In this document: piece by piece, positions 33,735 through 46,363 of the stretch
Layout: every line of letters begins with the position of its first letter
How positions within the stretch are numbered: position 1 is the stretch's first letter
Notes under the pieces: generated by a model
Databases searched by the model: none
Told to the model about the DNA's origin: nothing
The model's input: only the letters and a program-made list of their open reading frames with translations
Program-made: the position numbers and the translations under genes
From: Bathynomus jamesi
Taxonomy: Eukaryota > Arthropoda > Malacostraca > Isopoda > Cirolanidae
Direction: 5' to 3'
Assembly (NCBI GenBank): GCA_023014485.1
Contig: JAJOZX010006163.1
Span: forward strand, 186,001 to 250,000
Length of the DNA stretch: 64,000 nt

Positions 33735-33735
33735 C
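30865..33735 (+). mobile_element. CR1-like non-LTR retrotransposon, 5' truncated
   Basis: It begins abruptly inside the endonuclease domain next to a TA/CA microsatellite. It continues through RT and ends in a 3' region with GAGTGGATCCTAGGGTTTTTG and a (TA)n at 33702-33735. The same 3' motif (AGAGTGGATCTTAGGGTCTT) ends the related LINE inside the Polinton at 43.95 kb, so the two are one family. Confidence 0.8.
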
Positions 33736-34612
33736 ATGCCATTATTTTGTACATATATGGTGATTGTAAATAAGTCTTTTTATTGCCGTTTGTGCAGAAG
33801 CTGACAACAGAAAATACAGTCACAGTGGGCGACTGGGTATATAACTTGTATGTTTCTTTGCTTCGAGGTAAGAGTTGATTATTGCATAGCTAATACGAGG
33901 TTAAAAAATTAATCTTTACCGAGGATGCGAAATGTAGTTGTATTGAAGTTGTTAGGCCCTTGACCAAGTATTTTACAGATGGGGCTGATAATTCGGAAAT
34001 AATCACACAAATAACAGTTACCACCGAAAAAATTCGCTAGTCGTTTTCTCTAACTGTTTGGTGTCAAATCGAAATTTAAGGCATACTTGCTTATTTATTT
34101 CAATGCTTTGTACGAAAAATTAAGATGAATAAGTTTATTGGTAAGCCATTATCCAAATGCCTAATATTAATAATATAATGACAAATTACATACGAAGGAT
34201 AGAAATATATACAATTAATGAGAAATAATACAGTACTTTCGCAGTTGTGTGAATCTATAACCAGCCGTTTTCATATCATAAATTTCCATAGCTTAGAAGA
34301 GGTACGGGAGGATTGCTAATTGCTTGGATAATCGGGGCGGTTGAGTTTTTAATTCGTTGCATTAGACTGTATATAGACACAGATCAGTTGAGTGGGACCT
34401 TTTAATACGAAACTCAATTAGTTCATAAGTTACCATTTAAGTGGCGTAGTTATAAGAACTTCTCTACTATTTTCGAGAAACGTGAGGCGATGTAAATAAC
34501 TGAAAACTGCATGGATGAAATATATGTCTATGAAGGAAGATATCGATATTTGAATTTACGAAATATAAATTGCATGTATTCGCGTTCATCCTAGTCTTTT
34601 GAAAAGGGCTGT

Positions 34613-34643
<31 letters not shown>

Positions 34644-34944
34644 CATGATAATTGTTATCACGTTACTATACGAATGGAGGGCAGGATTTCAGAACACCCC
34701 AAATTCCTCTACTCAAACGCAGCTATACTACTGACACACCTTTCCCCGACAAGGTAAAAAATGTGACTAATTTTAGCACGAACAATAAAATATCACATTA
34801 TATGCGTTGCATATTACTGAAAGGACGTGGGTAATTTTATCACGATGTGTCAAAAATATATAAAATATATTTTTACTTATAAAATACACAAAATTCGAAA
34901 ATTTTCCCCACATTGTTCATAAATAAACTACTGCCTATCCACTG

Positions 34945-34981
<37 letters not shown>

Positions 34982-35499
34982 CTCGTATACATTACTTCCA
35001 TACTGATTTACACAATGTTGGGATTAACGTTTAATTTTTGTTGTTTAATTACAGTATTCATATCTGAATATGCCTTTGGGAAGTATGACAGGTTTACAGG
35101 CAAAAGTCTTTGAGATTCATTTCTATTTTTACATAGGAAAGTGTCAACTATAAATAGAATTTGTGGAAAATAAAATAATGTTGCATTTACTTAACTCTCT
35201 CATTACAAATGAAAATTTAAATAATCTTTGAAATAATAGAAAACGATAATAGGAATAATAATAGAAAAAAAATGGTGAACAATATAAATCATGATACAAT
35301 CTTGAAGTTACAAAGATATAGATGAGCGAAGCATATCATAACTATGACGTAATATATTGGAAACTTTTAACATCTAATTTATATGGTTTATGACTGCACC
35401 CATTTTAAGATTGTGAATTTTGTATATATATCATAATACTGTAGGTGATTTTCATTGTTTAGTAATATTTACAAGTTACTATTTATACGCATATACACA
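33736..35499. other. Stretch without recognised gene
   Basis: Holds (TA)n at 34612-34636 and (ATA)n at 34948-34981. No frame longer than 65 codons resembles a known domain. Confidence 0.6.
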
Positions 35500-36213
35500 T
35501 ACATGCATTAGTAGGAATTTATAAAGTGTTTCTTTAGTGAGTTGCGAAACGAAATTAGTGATGGTGCTTCTCTGATGTTTAAGGGAATAGCATTCCAGAT
35601 ATCTGCCCCTTTGTAGGAGAGAGCATTTCCTGCAGTTTGCATCGAATAATTTGGTTTATGTATGAAATCATTGGGAAGCCTTGTATTATGATTATGGTTG
35701 ATCTGATGGGGATAATCGCCCCGTGAATGGGCGAAGTATAGTTTCTATTATTAGCAACTTTGTACATACTGGTACCCATAGTAAGTTTATACAGGTCATT
35801 TAGTTTTAGAATATTTAAGTTATCTGAACATTGGAGGGGTATGAGATCGTCTGTTATCATTGTCTGAGAGTGAGAGAGTTTGTAAACATTTTTTATCCAT
35901 TACTTCCAGCGGATATAGTATATAATTCTTTGTACTACCCCATGCTGTGATTCCATATTACAAGTGTGGATGGATAAATGAGTAATACAGTGTGAGGAGG
36001 GCATTTTGGGAAATTGTTTTTTCTTTTTACAAACAATGTAGTGAAATCTAGATATTTTTTATTTGATATGTTGTATGTGGCCTTTGAAATTTAACTTTTC
36101 ATCTAACTTGATGCCAAGAACTTGCGTATTAAGAGGACGCTCCCAAACTAGCAGTTAACCTAAAACGCTTCTGAACTTACCTCAATGACTCGGGAAATCT
36201 TGAGGTCATCCAC
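35500..36213 (-). pseudogene. LINE reverse transcriptase remnant (thumb and tail)
   Basis: The minus strand reads, with several frame changes, NVDDLKISRVIE near 36210, a KLNFKGHIQ segment near 36100, SNKKYLDFTTLFV near 36050, then NLNILKLNDLYKLTMGTSMYK near 35810 and GMLFPLNIREAPSLISFRNSLKKHF at 35585-35530. This order fits the post-catalytic region of a LINE ORF2. The remnant runs up to the left edge of the Polinton, which probably inserted into it. Confidence 0.55.
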
Positions 36214-36214
36214 A

Positions 36215-36905
36215 TTTTTGTGCAAATACGTTATAAGCAAGTTATTATGAAATATAATATCTCGTTGCTATTCATTCATATGTTCGACCAGTCATGCGAC
36301 ACCATATATTTCCACTGTGGCTGCGAGGCAGTTATTCGTAATATTTTTGTTAGTTTAGTAGAATGGGCACAAAATGGACGAGTGCAAGAATGTTGCAGAG
36401 AGAATGATCAGTGTTGCAATGTTGCAAAGGGGGAGGGGGTATGCAATGAAGGGGAGAGAGAGGAGTGATCTTCGGGGGGAGAAGGGAGGATGACCTCCCC
36501 CAAAGGGGTTGCCTTAACCTAAGAGAGAAAGGAGAGAAGGAGGAGGACTTTGGGGGAGAAGGTGGGATGTCCTTACCCACAAAGAGAGACCTAACCTAAG
36601 TCTTAACCTAAGAAGGAAGGATAGTTCTTTATTCTACGAAGTTCACATCTATCTGACCGCTCCGAAGCCAAGCGGCTCTTATGTAGAGGAAGGTTGAGTT
36701 GCCAGATACCATTTTTTATTTTAATTGTCCAGGTATACATTATTAGGTTGAGTTGCCAGATTGTGCCATTTATTTGATTAATTCTTAAAAGTTGGCTTAG
36801 AAATCCGCCAGTAGGTTTAGAAGGCGTAACCAGCCATTTGTATAATTGTTTGCAACCAAAAGAATTAAATAAAACAACATTACATCATTCTGTTTATTAA
36901 ATATT
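36215..36905. repeat. Polinton left terminal inverted repeat
   Basis: Matches the complement of the right end in colinear blocks: ATTATGAAATATAATATCTC (36245), ATGGACGAGTGCAAGAATGT (36372), purine-rich AGGAG/GGGG tracts, CTTAACCTAAG, GACCGCTCCGAAGCCAAGCG (36655) and ATTACATCATTCTGTTTATT (36881). Relative to the right TIR it lacks about 100 bp of TTAGGTTAA-type repeats. Contains AACCT motifs. Confidence 0.85.
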
Positions 36906-37030
36906 GTAAATATATAGAAAATAAATGATCAATTAAAATGAATGATCAATTAAAAATAATAATAGTATAAGAAATATGAACGAGGAATATGCATATTATC
37001 AAAAAATATAACCGTCAATATAAGAGTAGA

Positions 37031-37085
<55 letters not shown>

Positions 37086-37282
37086 TATTATGGAAAAATA
37101 TAGAAAATAAATGTACATTGGAATGATCAAAAAACAAAAAAATAGAAATAAGAAATAATATAACCATCAATATAGCAGAAATATATATATACACGCATAA
37201 TTATGTTTAAATACATACACTTTATCTTCTACCGCACAAAATAAAAAATAAGAAATCGTATAGCCATCAATATAGCAGAAAT

Positions 37283-37319
<37 letters not shown>

Positions 37320-37340
37320 TATATTGAAAATAAATACATT
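36906..37340. repeat. Microsatellite-rich spacer inside the left TIR
   Basis: (TA)n at 37035-37080 and (CA)n at 37284-37316, with three diverged copies of the unit AAATAAGAAATCGTATAGCC / CATCAATATAGCAGAAAT. No gene. Confidence 0.7.
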
Positions 37341-38674
37341 TCACTTTGTTTTCAAAATACTAAACTCGCACCTGATCGAGTCTACAATTACATCGTTATT
37401 GCTCTGCATTACGCAGTATACGCGGCTTAATAATATTTCACCGCTTAAAGTATAGGGAAACCTGTACTCGATATGAAGGGCTTTCATATCGTTCAGTACT
37501 ATTTTTGTTCCCACTTTACATCCGGTTGGCAAGTTATCTTTAAATACGGTTAGAATACAATCAAAAGCACGCACAAAGAGTTCATCGTCAGCCACAACGT
37601 CAAATATAAGTTTATAAACACGCCTTTCCAATCGAGGGTTTATTTCTACCGACGCGAGCTTTTCAGTCGTGAACTCCTCTTCTCACTGCATATGCTACAG
37701 TTGAAATAATCTTCTAAGTCGTTACGACAGCTGCTCGTTATATAAAGAAATAGTTCTTCAGGGTGAACGGTGTAGGTGAGCTCAGCCCTGTACCGATCAA
37801 GTGCTTTGTACCAAAGTTCATGATATTTCAAAGAGTCTAACTTTTTAAATAAGTATCCAGCTCTAAAGCATTCTCACCTTGTTCAACCCTACACTCGGTA
37901 AACCCATCGAGCAGAGCAGTGTATGTGTATTCAAGAACTGTATCAAAATAAAGCATATCCATAACACGCGCGTCTAATATAGGCTTCAGCTTGCGGAATC
38001 CGACGATTTCAAACATTCTGTCGAAGATGAAACGGTTTCGCGTAGGATGAAGGGCGTTATCAGAAGCATTCTTCCACATCAACCGTATATCAATGCATGG
38101 CCGATCGTTATTTATACACAACGTACATACAACGGCATATGAGGGGGTGTCACTAATCTGCTCTCTTCCTGTACCTACGTTAGCAGGTATTTTATAACGA
38201 TCCCCTGCCCACTTCTCAACTATCACGAAGATTCTATTCATCTCCTCGACACTTAAATAAACAACATTCCGTTTGTTTGTTCGTCTACAAGCCGTTTCCA
38301 GTACGTAGTTAACGGCACCGGATTTACGCCTGAACATGCGCAACGACTTCGTCACGGACACATCGTACGAGGCGTTGAGAATGCTGCTTAAAGGAAGTTC
38401 GATCGTATTCGAGGAACGCACGTCCACTCGGCTCAAGCTCTGAGATAACTGAGCCACATGCAACGCGTCCGCTCGACGGGAGGAGTGAGTCGCACCATAA
38501 TCTAATGAAACGTGTACGGCGCTGTACCAACATGAATCGTTGTGTCCCATTATATTGGGCAGGTTTTTTTTCCGATACAAGAATTAATTTCGGTTTTAAT
38601 GTTTTATCACTCCCACTCCCCCGAATACGCACCAGACATTTTCCTTCAGGATAATTTTCACGAACTAAGCACAT
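37341..38674 (-). pseudogene. Unrecognised Polinton gene, one long frame split by three single-base shifts
   Basis: Read on the minus strand from the ATG at 38674 (MCLVRENYPEGK). The frame moves near 38570, within an eight-T run on the plus strand, into the segment NLPNIMGHNDSCWYSAVHVS. It shifts again near 37838 into LKYHELWYKALDRYRAEL and once more near 37680 into a closing segment with INPRLERRVYKLIFDVV, ending at 37341. The reconstructed extent would be about 440 codons. I recognise no domain, signal peptide or membrane segment. Its place beside the left TIR, on the polymerase strand, is where Polintons carry lineage-specific genes. The shifts may be decay or, at homopolymers, assembly error. 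Confidence 0.5.
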
Positions 38675-38717
38675 TTTATAACGGTTTTAATGTTTTACCA
38701 CTCACCATTTCCACAAA

Positions 38718-39308
38718 CTAAACATCTTCACATTCCGGCGCACTATTTGAGAGGAACATATACCTATATTTTTCCTTTTCGTTTAACAAGCGATACTCGT
38801 CTCTAAAGTCTGTTAAAAACTCACGCAGGGCATTAGCCACAACCTCACTACAAACTTCATCATGATATATATTAATATAGTGATAAAAATACTTAAGATT
38901 CTCCTTGATGACGAGATTTACATTTTCAGTCGCAGGGTACGAGTACTCGGTATGATACAACATGACATAATAACGCTTGTCACTCCACTCATCAACAAGA
39001 CTTACTATCCATAACTGTTGTTTCTCTTCTGCACGTGTTGTTTCTTTTACTTCACGGTATATGTAAGCTTTTATAAAGTTTACTCCTACAACATAGTTCA
39101 ACACATCACTTGTCCCACGAAATCCTACAACGCTCTCACCAGAATAGCCATAGAGTATTTGTATATCTTGCTCCTTCGCACGATTCAATGTAACCTTAAA
39201 AGCATCAAAGGGAGAGGGAGTAGGGAGTTTTTCAGTATCCACTACATCTTGACACTTTGCAGAATACCATTTCATAAACGTTGAACAAGCAATATTAAAG
39301 GTAGCCAT
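38718..39308 (-). CDS. Unrecognised Polinton gene, 196 codons, open
   Basis: The open frame extends upstream into a (CA)n repeat that translates as cysteine-valine, so I place the start at the ATG at 39308 (MATFNIACSTFMKWYS). The product is 196 residues, without internal stops, rich in charged and aromatic residues, with no membrane segment. Segments such as QILYGYSGESVVGFRGTSDV and KRYYVMLYHTEYSYPATEN suggest a folded globular protein. No family recognised. It lies between the polymerase 3' end and the preceding minus-strand gene, so probably an accessory gene of this lineage; one of the few undamaged frames in the element. Confidence 0.5.
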   Translation of the reverse strand: MATFNIACSTFMKWYSAKCQDVVDTEKLPTPSPFDAFKVTLNRAKEQDIQILYGYSGESVVGFRGTSDVLNYVVGVNFIKAYIYREVKETTRAEEKQQLWIVSLVDEWSDKRYYVMLYHTEYSYPATENVNLVIKENLKYFYHYINIYHDEVCSEVVANALREFLTDFRDEYRLLNEKEKYRYMFLSNSAPECEDV

Positions 39309-39485
39309 TACTATTTTATGTCTACGCCGGAGAATACACGTCCGATGTCCAGGGCTTACTGCGATCAACTGAGCACGCAAGGAAGCCCAGGTAGTAACAT
39401 GACTCACGTTGCAGGTCTTACAGTGGGCGGAGCTTAGAACTTTCAACTGTACACACGCTGAGCGGAGCTTAGAACTTTCTCCTGT

Positions 39486-39530
<45 letters not shown>
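39486..39530. repeat. (CA)n microsatellite
   Basis: Pure CA run of about 45 bases. Confidence 0.95.
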
Positions 39531-39532
<2 letters not shown>

Positions 39533-39584
39533 GGAGAAATTGAAACGTTAATTGAAACACGATTTATTTAATAAACGAAATATT

Positions 39585-39712
39585 CAAGGTGTATATATTT
39601 ACAAATACGTGTAATAAATAAGTTAACAATAGACACATCAAAGATTATATTCAAGACATATATTTACAAATACGTGTGATAAATAAGTTAACAATAGGCA
39701 CATCAAAGTTTA
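39585..39712. repeat. About 70-bp tandem duplication
   Basis: TTTACAAATACGTGT followed by AAATAAGTTAACAATAGRCA and CATCAAAG occurs twice. The second copy overlaps the polymerase stop region. Confidence 0.8.
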
Positions 39713-39908
39713 TGGTATCTAAAGGGTACGGTATCATAGGTACCAGGTAACTGGTAACGTTTCCTATAGTTGTTATGGCACACCTTTGTACCCCTAAGTT
39801 CCTTCACGTCCCCCAGCTTCTGCGCCCGAAAATTGTGGGTGCCTACAGTTAGTTGGGGAGGCCGATCACCCTCATCATCGTCCAAACACACTAATTTTTA
39901 ACTGCGCA

Positions 39909-40771
39909 ATGCCGTCGCAGAAAGCGTCGTGTGTTAGGTGTAGGGTAAACCGGTGGTATTCGGAATTTAAAGATTATAACGGCGGTCCTATGGCGATTAC
40001 CGAGATATCAGTTTGTTTCTTTTGCGAATTAAGGGAGGAAATAGTTGACATAAAACGCAGTGTACGTGACGTAACGAGGACTTGCAACGCTTGATGAGGG
40101 CAGGGGTAGGGCTACGGTTGATGGAAGCCGAACCAATACTAACGTTGAAGATGTTAGTAATTTGAAGGGTCAGGTGCGTAACCTAGTTTCTAGTTTAGGT
40201 AGCTTGTCGGGAAGGTTGGATAGAGTTGAGAACGGAGTTAAGGTTGGTCCGAGAGTAGTAGATAGCGAGGGATTTAGAGAAGTTAAGGGTGGAGCTAGGC
40301 CGCGTACGTTAGGTGATAGGAATCCCCTCCCCTATCGAGGTTTCGAACCCTTTCGCCCATTTGGAAAGGGACGTGAATGAGGGGGAAACTATTTTAATCG
40401 GGGACTCTTTAGTGCGCCACATGGACAAAGAGTTCGTTGAACGGCATCCATCCAAGAGGAGGAGGGTCTGTCTCCCAGGGACTAGGGTTGACAGAGTTAG
40501 AGACGAAGTGGATAGGATTGACGTTGCCTCCCGTCACTCAATGTTGGTGACGATGGTAGGAGGCAACGACTCGTATAGGCCCGATACGAGAGTGCCTCAC
40601 CTTTTGGAGAGATATAGGGGGTTAATTAGGTCCCTAAAGGCGAGGTCAGATAGGTCTTTAGTTTTAGGTATTACCCCTAGGCACGGTTTGGGTCTTAGGA
40701 TTACGTCTAAAACAATATTTTTGAATAATAAATTAGAAGAGATTTGTGCTGAGGAAAATGTACTTAAATGA
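39909..40771 (+). pseudogene. LINE ORF1 with SGNH/esterase-like domain
   Basis: Frames 39909-40094, 40162-40380 and 40313-40771. The first carries a cysteine pattern CVRCRVNRWYSEF...CFFCELREE (possible zinc binding). The middle has a coiled-coil-like VRNLVSSLGSLSGRLDRVEN. The last shows ETILIGDSLVRHMD and LVTMVGGNDSYRPDT, the blocks I and III-type motifs of SGNH hydrolases found in ORF1 of CR1/L2-group LINEs. The domain appears cut off before its catalytic His block, because the endonuclease of ORF2 follows almost at once; a deletion between the ORFs is likely. Confidence 0.65.
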
Positions 40772-43455
40772 ATTTAAGGCGATAATTTATTCCGGCAACT
40801 ACGATATAGTTGCTATCACTGAAACTTGGTTAAATACCGTGACTCGGGACTTGTTGGGGGAAATTGATATACCGGGTTTTAAACTCTTTACTAATAATAG
40901 GTTACATAGGTTTGGTGGAGGCGTTTTGCTGTACATTCGTAATTAATGCGATATGTGTTGAAGTTAGGGTGCGTAGTATTAGTTTTAATTTTGTTGTTGT
41001 TTATAGACCTCCCGTTCAACCCCTCGATACAGATACTAGATTTTACTCAGTTCTTGGTAACTTTATTGACAATCGGAATAGTATAATTGTCGGAGACTTT
41101 AACTGCCCTAATGTTAATTATGAAGCTTTTACTGGTAATGAGGAGGGTTTGAGATTGATCGAGTTTATGAAAGATAACTTTTTATGACAGATGGTTACCG
41201 AACCAACGCGCGGTGATAATATTTTAGATTTGGTGATGACGAACGGCGAGAATATAGTCGAAGGTTTAGAAGTAGGCAAGAGTTTAGGATGTAGTGATCA
41301 TCACATTCTTAGGTTTAAGTTATTGATAGAAAACACTAAGGATAGTAACGTAATAGAAGTCCCTGATTTTCGTAAGGCTAATTTTGATAGTTTTGCGGAT
41401 AGGATGAGAGTAGTGGACTGGGCTAACTTATTTATGGGTAATGACACAAATTTGCATTGGGTGGCGTTTAAAGAAAGTTTTAGGAATATTGAAAGGGAGT
41501 TTATTCCTCGTAGGCCCAAGCGCGCTAGAAATCATGGTAGGCCGAAGTGGTGGACTAGGGAAACAGGCGAGTTCATAAACGAGCGTAATAGAGGGTATAG
41601 GCTTAATAAGCGCAATGGCACGGCAGCTAACTTTAATAGATATATCGAGCTTAGACGTCAGGTTAAAAGATCAGTTAGGAATGCCAAGCGTAAGTTAGAG
41701 ATACTTATAGCTGCGGATAGTAAACATAATCCAAAAAAGTTTTTTGAATACGTAAATAATCGTAAGCCGATAAAAGATAACATAGGCCCTCTAGTGGATG
41801 TTAATGGCGCTTTGGCTTCTGACGCTCAGGCGATGACGGGTATTTTTAATAACTTTTTTACGACAGTTTTTACCGTAGAAGACGTAAATAATGTCCCCGA
41901 CGTGGACGATATCGTTCCATTTAGTAGCGAGACTATTTTGGATGAAATAACTCTTTACGAGGCTGAGATTGCGCATTATATCGATAGGCTAAAAGTTAGC
42001 AAGGCTCCAGGCCCTGACGCTTTTTATCCCAGACATTTGAAAGATTTGAAAGACGTTATCGTAGGCCCCTTAACGAAAATTTTTAATCAGTCACTCGAAA
42101 CGGGGATTATTCCTGAAGACTTCAAATTAGCTAACGTCACGCCTATTTTTAAAAAAGGCGACCGCGCAGTAGCTAGCAATTATAGGCCCATTAGCTTAAC
42201 GTCGATTGCCGGTAAACTTTTGGAATCCGTAGTTAGGGATCGTATCATCGATCACTTAGAAAGTAGAGATTTGATTAATAGCAGTCAGCATGGGTTTCGA
42301 CGCCATAGGTCTTGTTTAACTAATTTGGTAGAATTTTATAACGAAATAGTGCGCGAATACGATAAGCATAGAGCGGCTGACGTTATTTATTTAGATTTTA
42401 AAAAGGCGTTCGATACAGTTCCGCATACGAGACTAATTGCGAAGGTCAAAGCGCACGATATACGCGGTCAGGTAGCTAACTAGTTAGAAGAATGGCTTCG
42501 TGCTAGGAGCAGAGGGTCGTAGTTAATGGTAGTGAATCAGGGTGGTTAGATGTAGGTAGCGGTGTCCCACAGGGTTCAGTGTTAGCCCCATTGCTATTCG
42601 TAATTTACATTAACGACATAGATGTAGGATTGACTAGTAACGTGTCAAAATTCGCGGACGATACTAAAATAGGCGGTAAGGTTGTTAACGAGGACAATAG
42701 AAATAGGCTCCAAGACGATGTAAATAGGATTATGGAGTGGACGGATAAGTGGCAGATGCAATTTAACGTAGCCAAAGGTAAGGTTTTGCATATAGGTTCT
42801 CGTAACAATAATTAAACGTACACAATGGATGATAGGGAGTTGGCGAGCGTTGACGAGGAAGTAGATTTAGGCGTACGCGTATCTAAGGATTTAAAGCTTA
42901 GGAACCAGTGCCTGGAGTCTTGCGCAAAAGCTAATAGGATGTTAGGCTTCATAGCGCGTAATTTCGAATTTAAATCGAAGGACATTATATTGCCCCTTTA
43001 CAAGTCCCTAGTCAGGCCTCATTTAGAATATGCCGTCCAGTTTTGGTGCCCGTACTTGCGTGAGGATACTGATAGGTTAGAAAGGGTTCATCGTCGCGCC
43101 ACGAAACTAATTCCGTTATTGCGCAACAAGCCTTATTCACTGTATTCACCTGTATTCACATGTATTCACTCGAAACTAGGAGATTAAGGGGGAGCTTATT
43201 GAAGTTTTCAAAATCGTTAATAACATCGATAACGTAAATTTTGACAAATTGTTCACGTTCGATAATAATAATACTCGTAATAACGGATTTAAGTTGCGTG
43301 GCAGACGTTTCATTACTAATATCGCTAAAAACTTCTTTACGTTTAAAGTAATTGATAAATGGAATAATCTTCCCGCGCCCGTCGTGAACTCTACCAGCGT
43401 TAATGTGTTTAAGAACCGTCTTGACAGACATTTCAAAAATATTAACGTCGTTTAA
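40746..43455 (+). pseudogene. LINE ORF2 endonuclease and reverse transcriptase, nearly complete
   Basis: Endonuclease: VAITETWLNTVTRDLLG, GGGVLLYIRN, VVYRPPVQPLDTD, VGDFNCPNVNYEAF, LDLVMTN and CSDHHILRF. RT: APGPDAFYPRHLKDLKD, NVTPIFKKGDRAVASNYRP, ISLTSIAGKLLESV, HGFRRHRSCLTNLVEF, IYLDFKKAFDTVPHTR (first D), VPQGSVLAPLLFVIY and SKFADDTKIGG (second pair). Thumb: DLGVRVSKDLKL and PLYKSLVRPHLEYAVQFW. Tail: VIDKWNNLPAPVVNSTSVNVFKN. The segment 41191-42483 is open for 430 codons. Breaks at about 40946, 41188, 42483, 42815 and 43150. Less decayed than the copy at 30.9 kb. Confidence 0.88.
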
Positions 43456-43989
43456 AATAAAATAAAAAATTAGCAACAGGAGCTCAGCTTGTGACATGCC
43501 AGCGTGTGATGCCAGCAATAAAATTATTAAAAAAAAAAATTAGACTAACACGAACGTAGATGTAGCTCGTAGAGTAAACTAACCCACTTTTTGTTTAACT
43601 TTACCTACTTTTTTTTTTCTTATCCTCTCCTTACTTTGCATGTCTGCAACTCTCTTTTCTTGCATGTTTGTAGTTTGCATGGTATGACAGTGAGTTAAGA
43701 CTGTGTTTGCATGGTTTGTAAGCGTTCTTATTTTACTTCTTTTCATCTTTCACCCCTCTCCTATTCTCTCCGACTATTTTTCTGACTTGTCGGCAGTGGC
43801 CGGCGGATGATGATGGTGAGTCTTTTTTATCTTTTTCTGAATGAATGTTAACCCAAGAGTGATAGGTGTTCCTCCTTACTTAACCCCTTATTCTCTTCTC
43901 TTCTCTTAACCCACTACTCTTTCCTTTCTCTCAGGCTAACCTTAGAGTGGATCTTAGGGTCTTTGTTAGCCTTAGCTTCTGTAGATCTA
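43456..43989 (+). other. LINE 3' untranslated region
   Basis: Pyrimidine-rich, non-coding; ends with a segment shared with the 33.6 kb LINE. Confidence 0.6.
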
Positions 43990-45718
43990 TAGATCCTTCA
44001 ACGATTCAAAGTTAAAGACCCGCCGATTCGCCTGGTTGAGCGTGATACCCTTTGCCTTCACGATATATTTCATATCCTCACCCACCCTCACCCGTACCCC
44101 ATAAGTTTTGGTCCTGTTGAGACAAAAGAGTCGGCGTGTGCGGTGTCTCCATACTCATCCTTGATCTCATTAGTCAACTCACCGAGGAATTCACCAATAG
44201 GAGGCATGTATTTACCCTCCCTCTCTGTGAATATCTCACTATCTGTATCAGCGTACAATACCCTCCGCCCAAGAGAATGCAATAACCCCCAAAGTTTTAT
44301 GTGGGCGTAGGCCGTTGTGAAACTGGCCACAGGTATGTTTGTAACCCGTGAGGTATCTGTGGCCAATTCGGTATTGTTGCACTTTATTATGTAAGTATTA
44401 CCTACATTCATGATCTCCATGACCTCTTTATCGGGAGCATTGGCATAATCCCAGACTTCACTATAACTTTTTGCCAAATGAACGTTCCCTTTGCCGGTAT
44501 TCTGTGCAAATTTTCACCAAAGACTGTTTAGACACAACTTTATAATAAAATGCTTGCCAGGGTTCTTTACATTTTGGGATCGGTGAAGCTGTATACCTTC
44601 ACGGTAACGTTGAATATAGGCCGATTTTTCATCTTCGGTATCAACTCCTCGCGGATACCCTGATGCTTCGACCTTATCTTTCAAAAAAGCGTTTACATAT
44701 GGCGTGAAAAGGTTGGGTAGCTTCTGAAACCTCCACACCTCATGTATCTTCAATATGCTGTAGCCATGGCGAACAGCTAGATCCAGCTCTGGACTTGTAT
44801 ATACACCTCAAATCTTACGCTGGTGGGCTGTATGGTCACAATCACCATTGTTCTCTTCTGCGCACTTCACGCACAAGGGAAACATGAGCTTGTGGTCGAT
44901 AACGACGGGTAAGATCGGCATCCATAAATCGCGAGGGGGAAGTACGTCTACGAAAGAAAGACCGAAATAGTACCCGTTCATATTTCTTGAGAACTCGCCG
45001 ATGGAGGGTAGATCAGGTCCCACCAGTCTCTCAGGCGCACCTACGGGTACGGATTGTTCTTCATCACGTAGGGGTATAAAGAACAGAAGTCGTAATAATA
45101 GAGTTTCACACCCTCCGTAGGCGGAAATTATAGCTTGAAGGGATTTGTACGCCCTCCGAACAAGCTATCACCGCACTTGAGAGGATCCAGCACCATTGAA
45201 CGCTTGATCGTGTTTATTTCTTCACGGAACTGTCCGTCTGCCTCCATCCGTGCATCATACTCATGTTCCCACAAGACTTTGTGAGTGAACTGGGATCCTA
45301 TAAGTTGATCGCGGGTGCGGGTCCACGCAAGACAGTCGGCAGGAGATCAACCATGGATATCTTCTGCGATTCCACACTCAGGACGGGGGCATCCGTGCCA
45401 CCAGCAACCGTTAAAGGAGTACACAGTCTTCTCACCAGTGGCACGGTTTTCATTTAGTCCATCAACCCAAAAAACACGACCATTAATCTTAATGGGTACT
45501 TCACCCGTGTTGCGGGCGTGCTTTATGTATACACCTGTCTGCTGATGTAGGTGTATGAACCAGTAAATATTCTTGTGGCCATAACTGCGGGGGTTGTTTC
45601 TGTGAATAATGGCTAAGGTGTCTTTAGGCATGAAGTTATTCTTGAACACCGTAAAACATAATGGGGCGATGGTGGTTGCGACTTGCAAAGGATCGCATTT
45701 GAAACGACCTATGTACAT

Positions 45719-46363
45719 TAGGGTTATGACTTTTTAATTTTTTGTCACAAATACTGTTTCCTGTATCATCAATCGATGAACCTTTGCTTGAAAACAATAA
45801 AAAAGGGCCTAATTCTTCAGAATTAAAAAAAAATGTCACCCCGAAAGCAAATATAGTATATAAGTATATTCGAGAAAGAAAGATGATTATCATAAATTGT
45901 CCAATATCTTGCAACAATACCGAAAAGCACTAAATACTCTGGAAAATCACTGGAACAGAGACCCATCTGCAATAGCTATACCAAGGAGCAACCAATGTGC
46001 GGAACGTGCCATTAAGGTGATGCAAGCACTTTACGTAAACTGTAAAAATAAAGACAACCTTAATCACAGGTTTATTTTAAGCAATAAGTAAAACAATTAA
46101 AACAATAATAGAGTAAATGTATAATATTGTATTTGTATAATTAATATGTATTGTATAGGTATAATGTTGTATAATATAATATATGTTTATGTATAATAAT
46201 TGTGAAATAAACATGCAAATTTCTATTTATTATTTTATTAATTTTTTATTTTTTATTTTGGGGTGAAGTTTTTTCAAAATATATCGAAAAAACTGTTATT
46301 TTCATTGTCAGGGGGCAAAAGTTCATCGATTTATGATGAGGTTATAAAAATGTCATAACCCTA
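45719..46363. mobile_element. hAT-type element in the polymerase gene
   Basis: Ends TAGGGTTATGAC / GTCATAACCCTA are perfect over 12 bp. An exact 8-bp duplication ATGTACAT flanks them (45711-45718, 46364-46371). Removing the element and one duplication restores the polymerase frame. Short frames inside (45742-45933, 45897-46091) overlap and have no recognised motif. Confidence 0.9.

Larger units (their letters stand above)
39894..43989 (+). mobile_element. CR1-like LINE inserted in the Polinton polymerase gene
   Basis: About 4.1 kb with both ORFs represented. The 5' edge lies just before ATTTTTAACTGCGCAATGCC, and the 3' edge at a TAGATCTATAGATC-type tail. The polymerase frame reads up to 43990 from one side and from 39893 on the other, with only CTA/TTA-type overlap, so any target duplication is very short. 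The 3' region shares AGTGGATCYTAGGGT with the LINE at 30.9-33.7 kb. Confidence 0.9.

Noticed and set aside
38324..39560. Long frame starting with repeated cysteine-valine
   Set aside because: The N-terminal third is a translated (CA)n microsatellite; the real start is taken at 39308.
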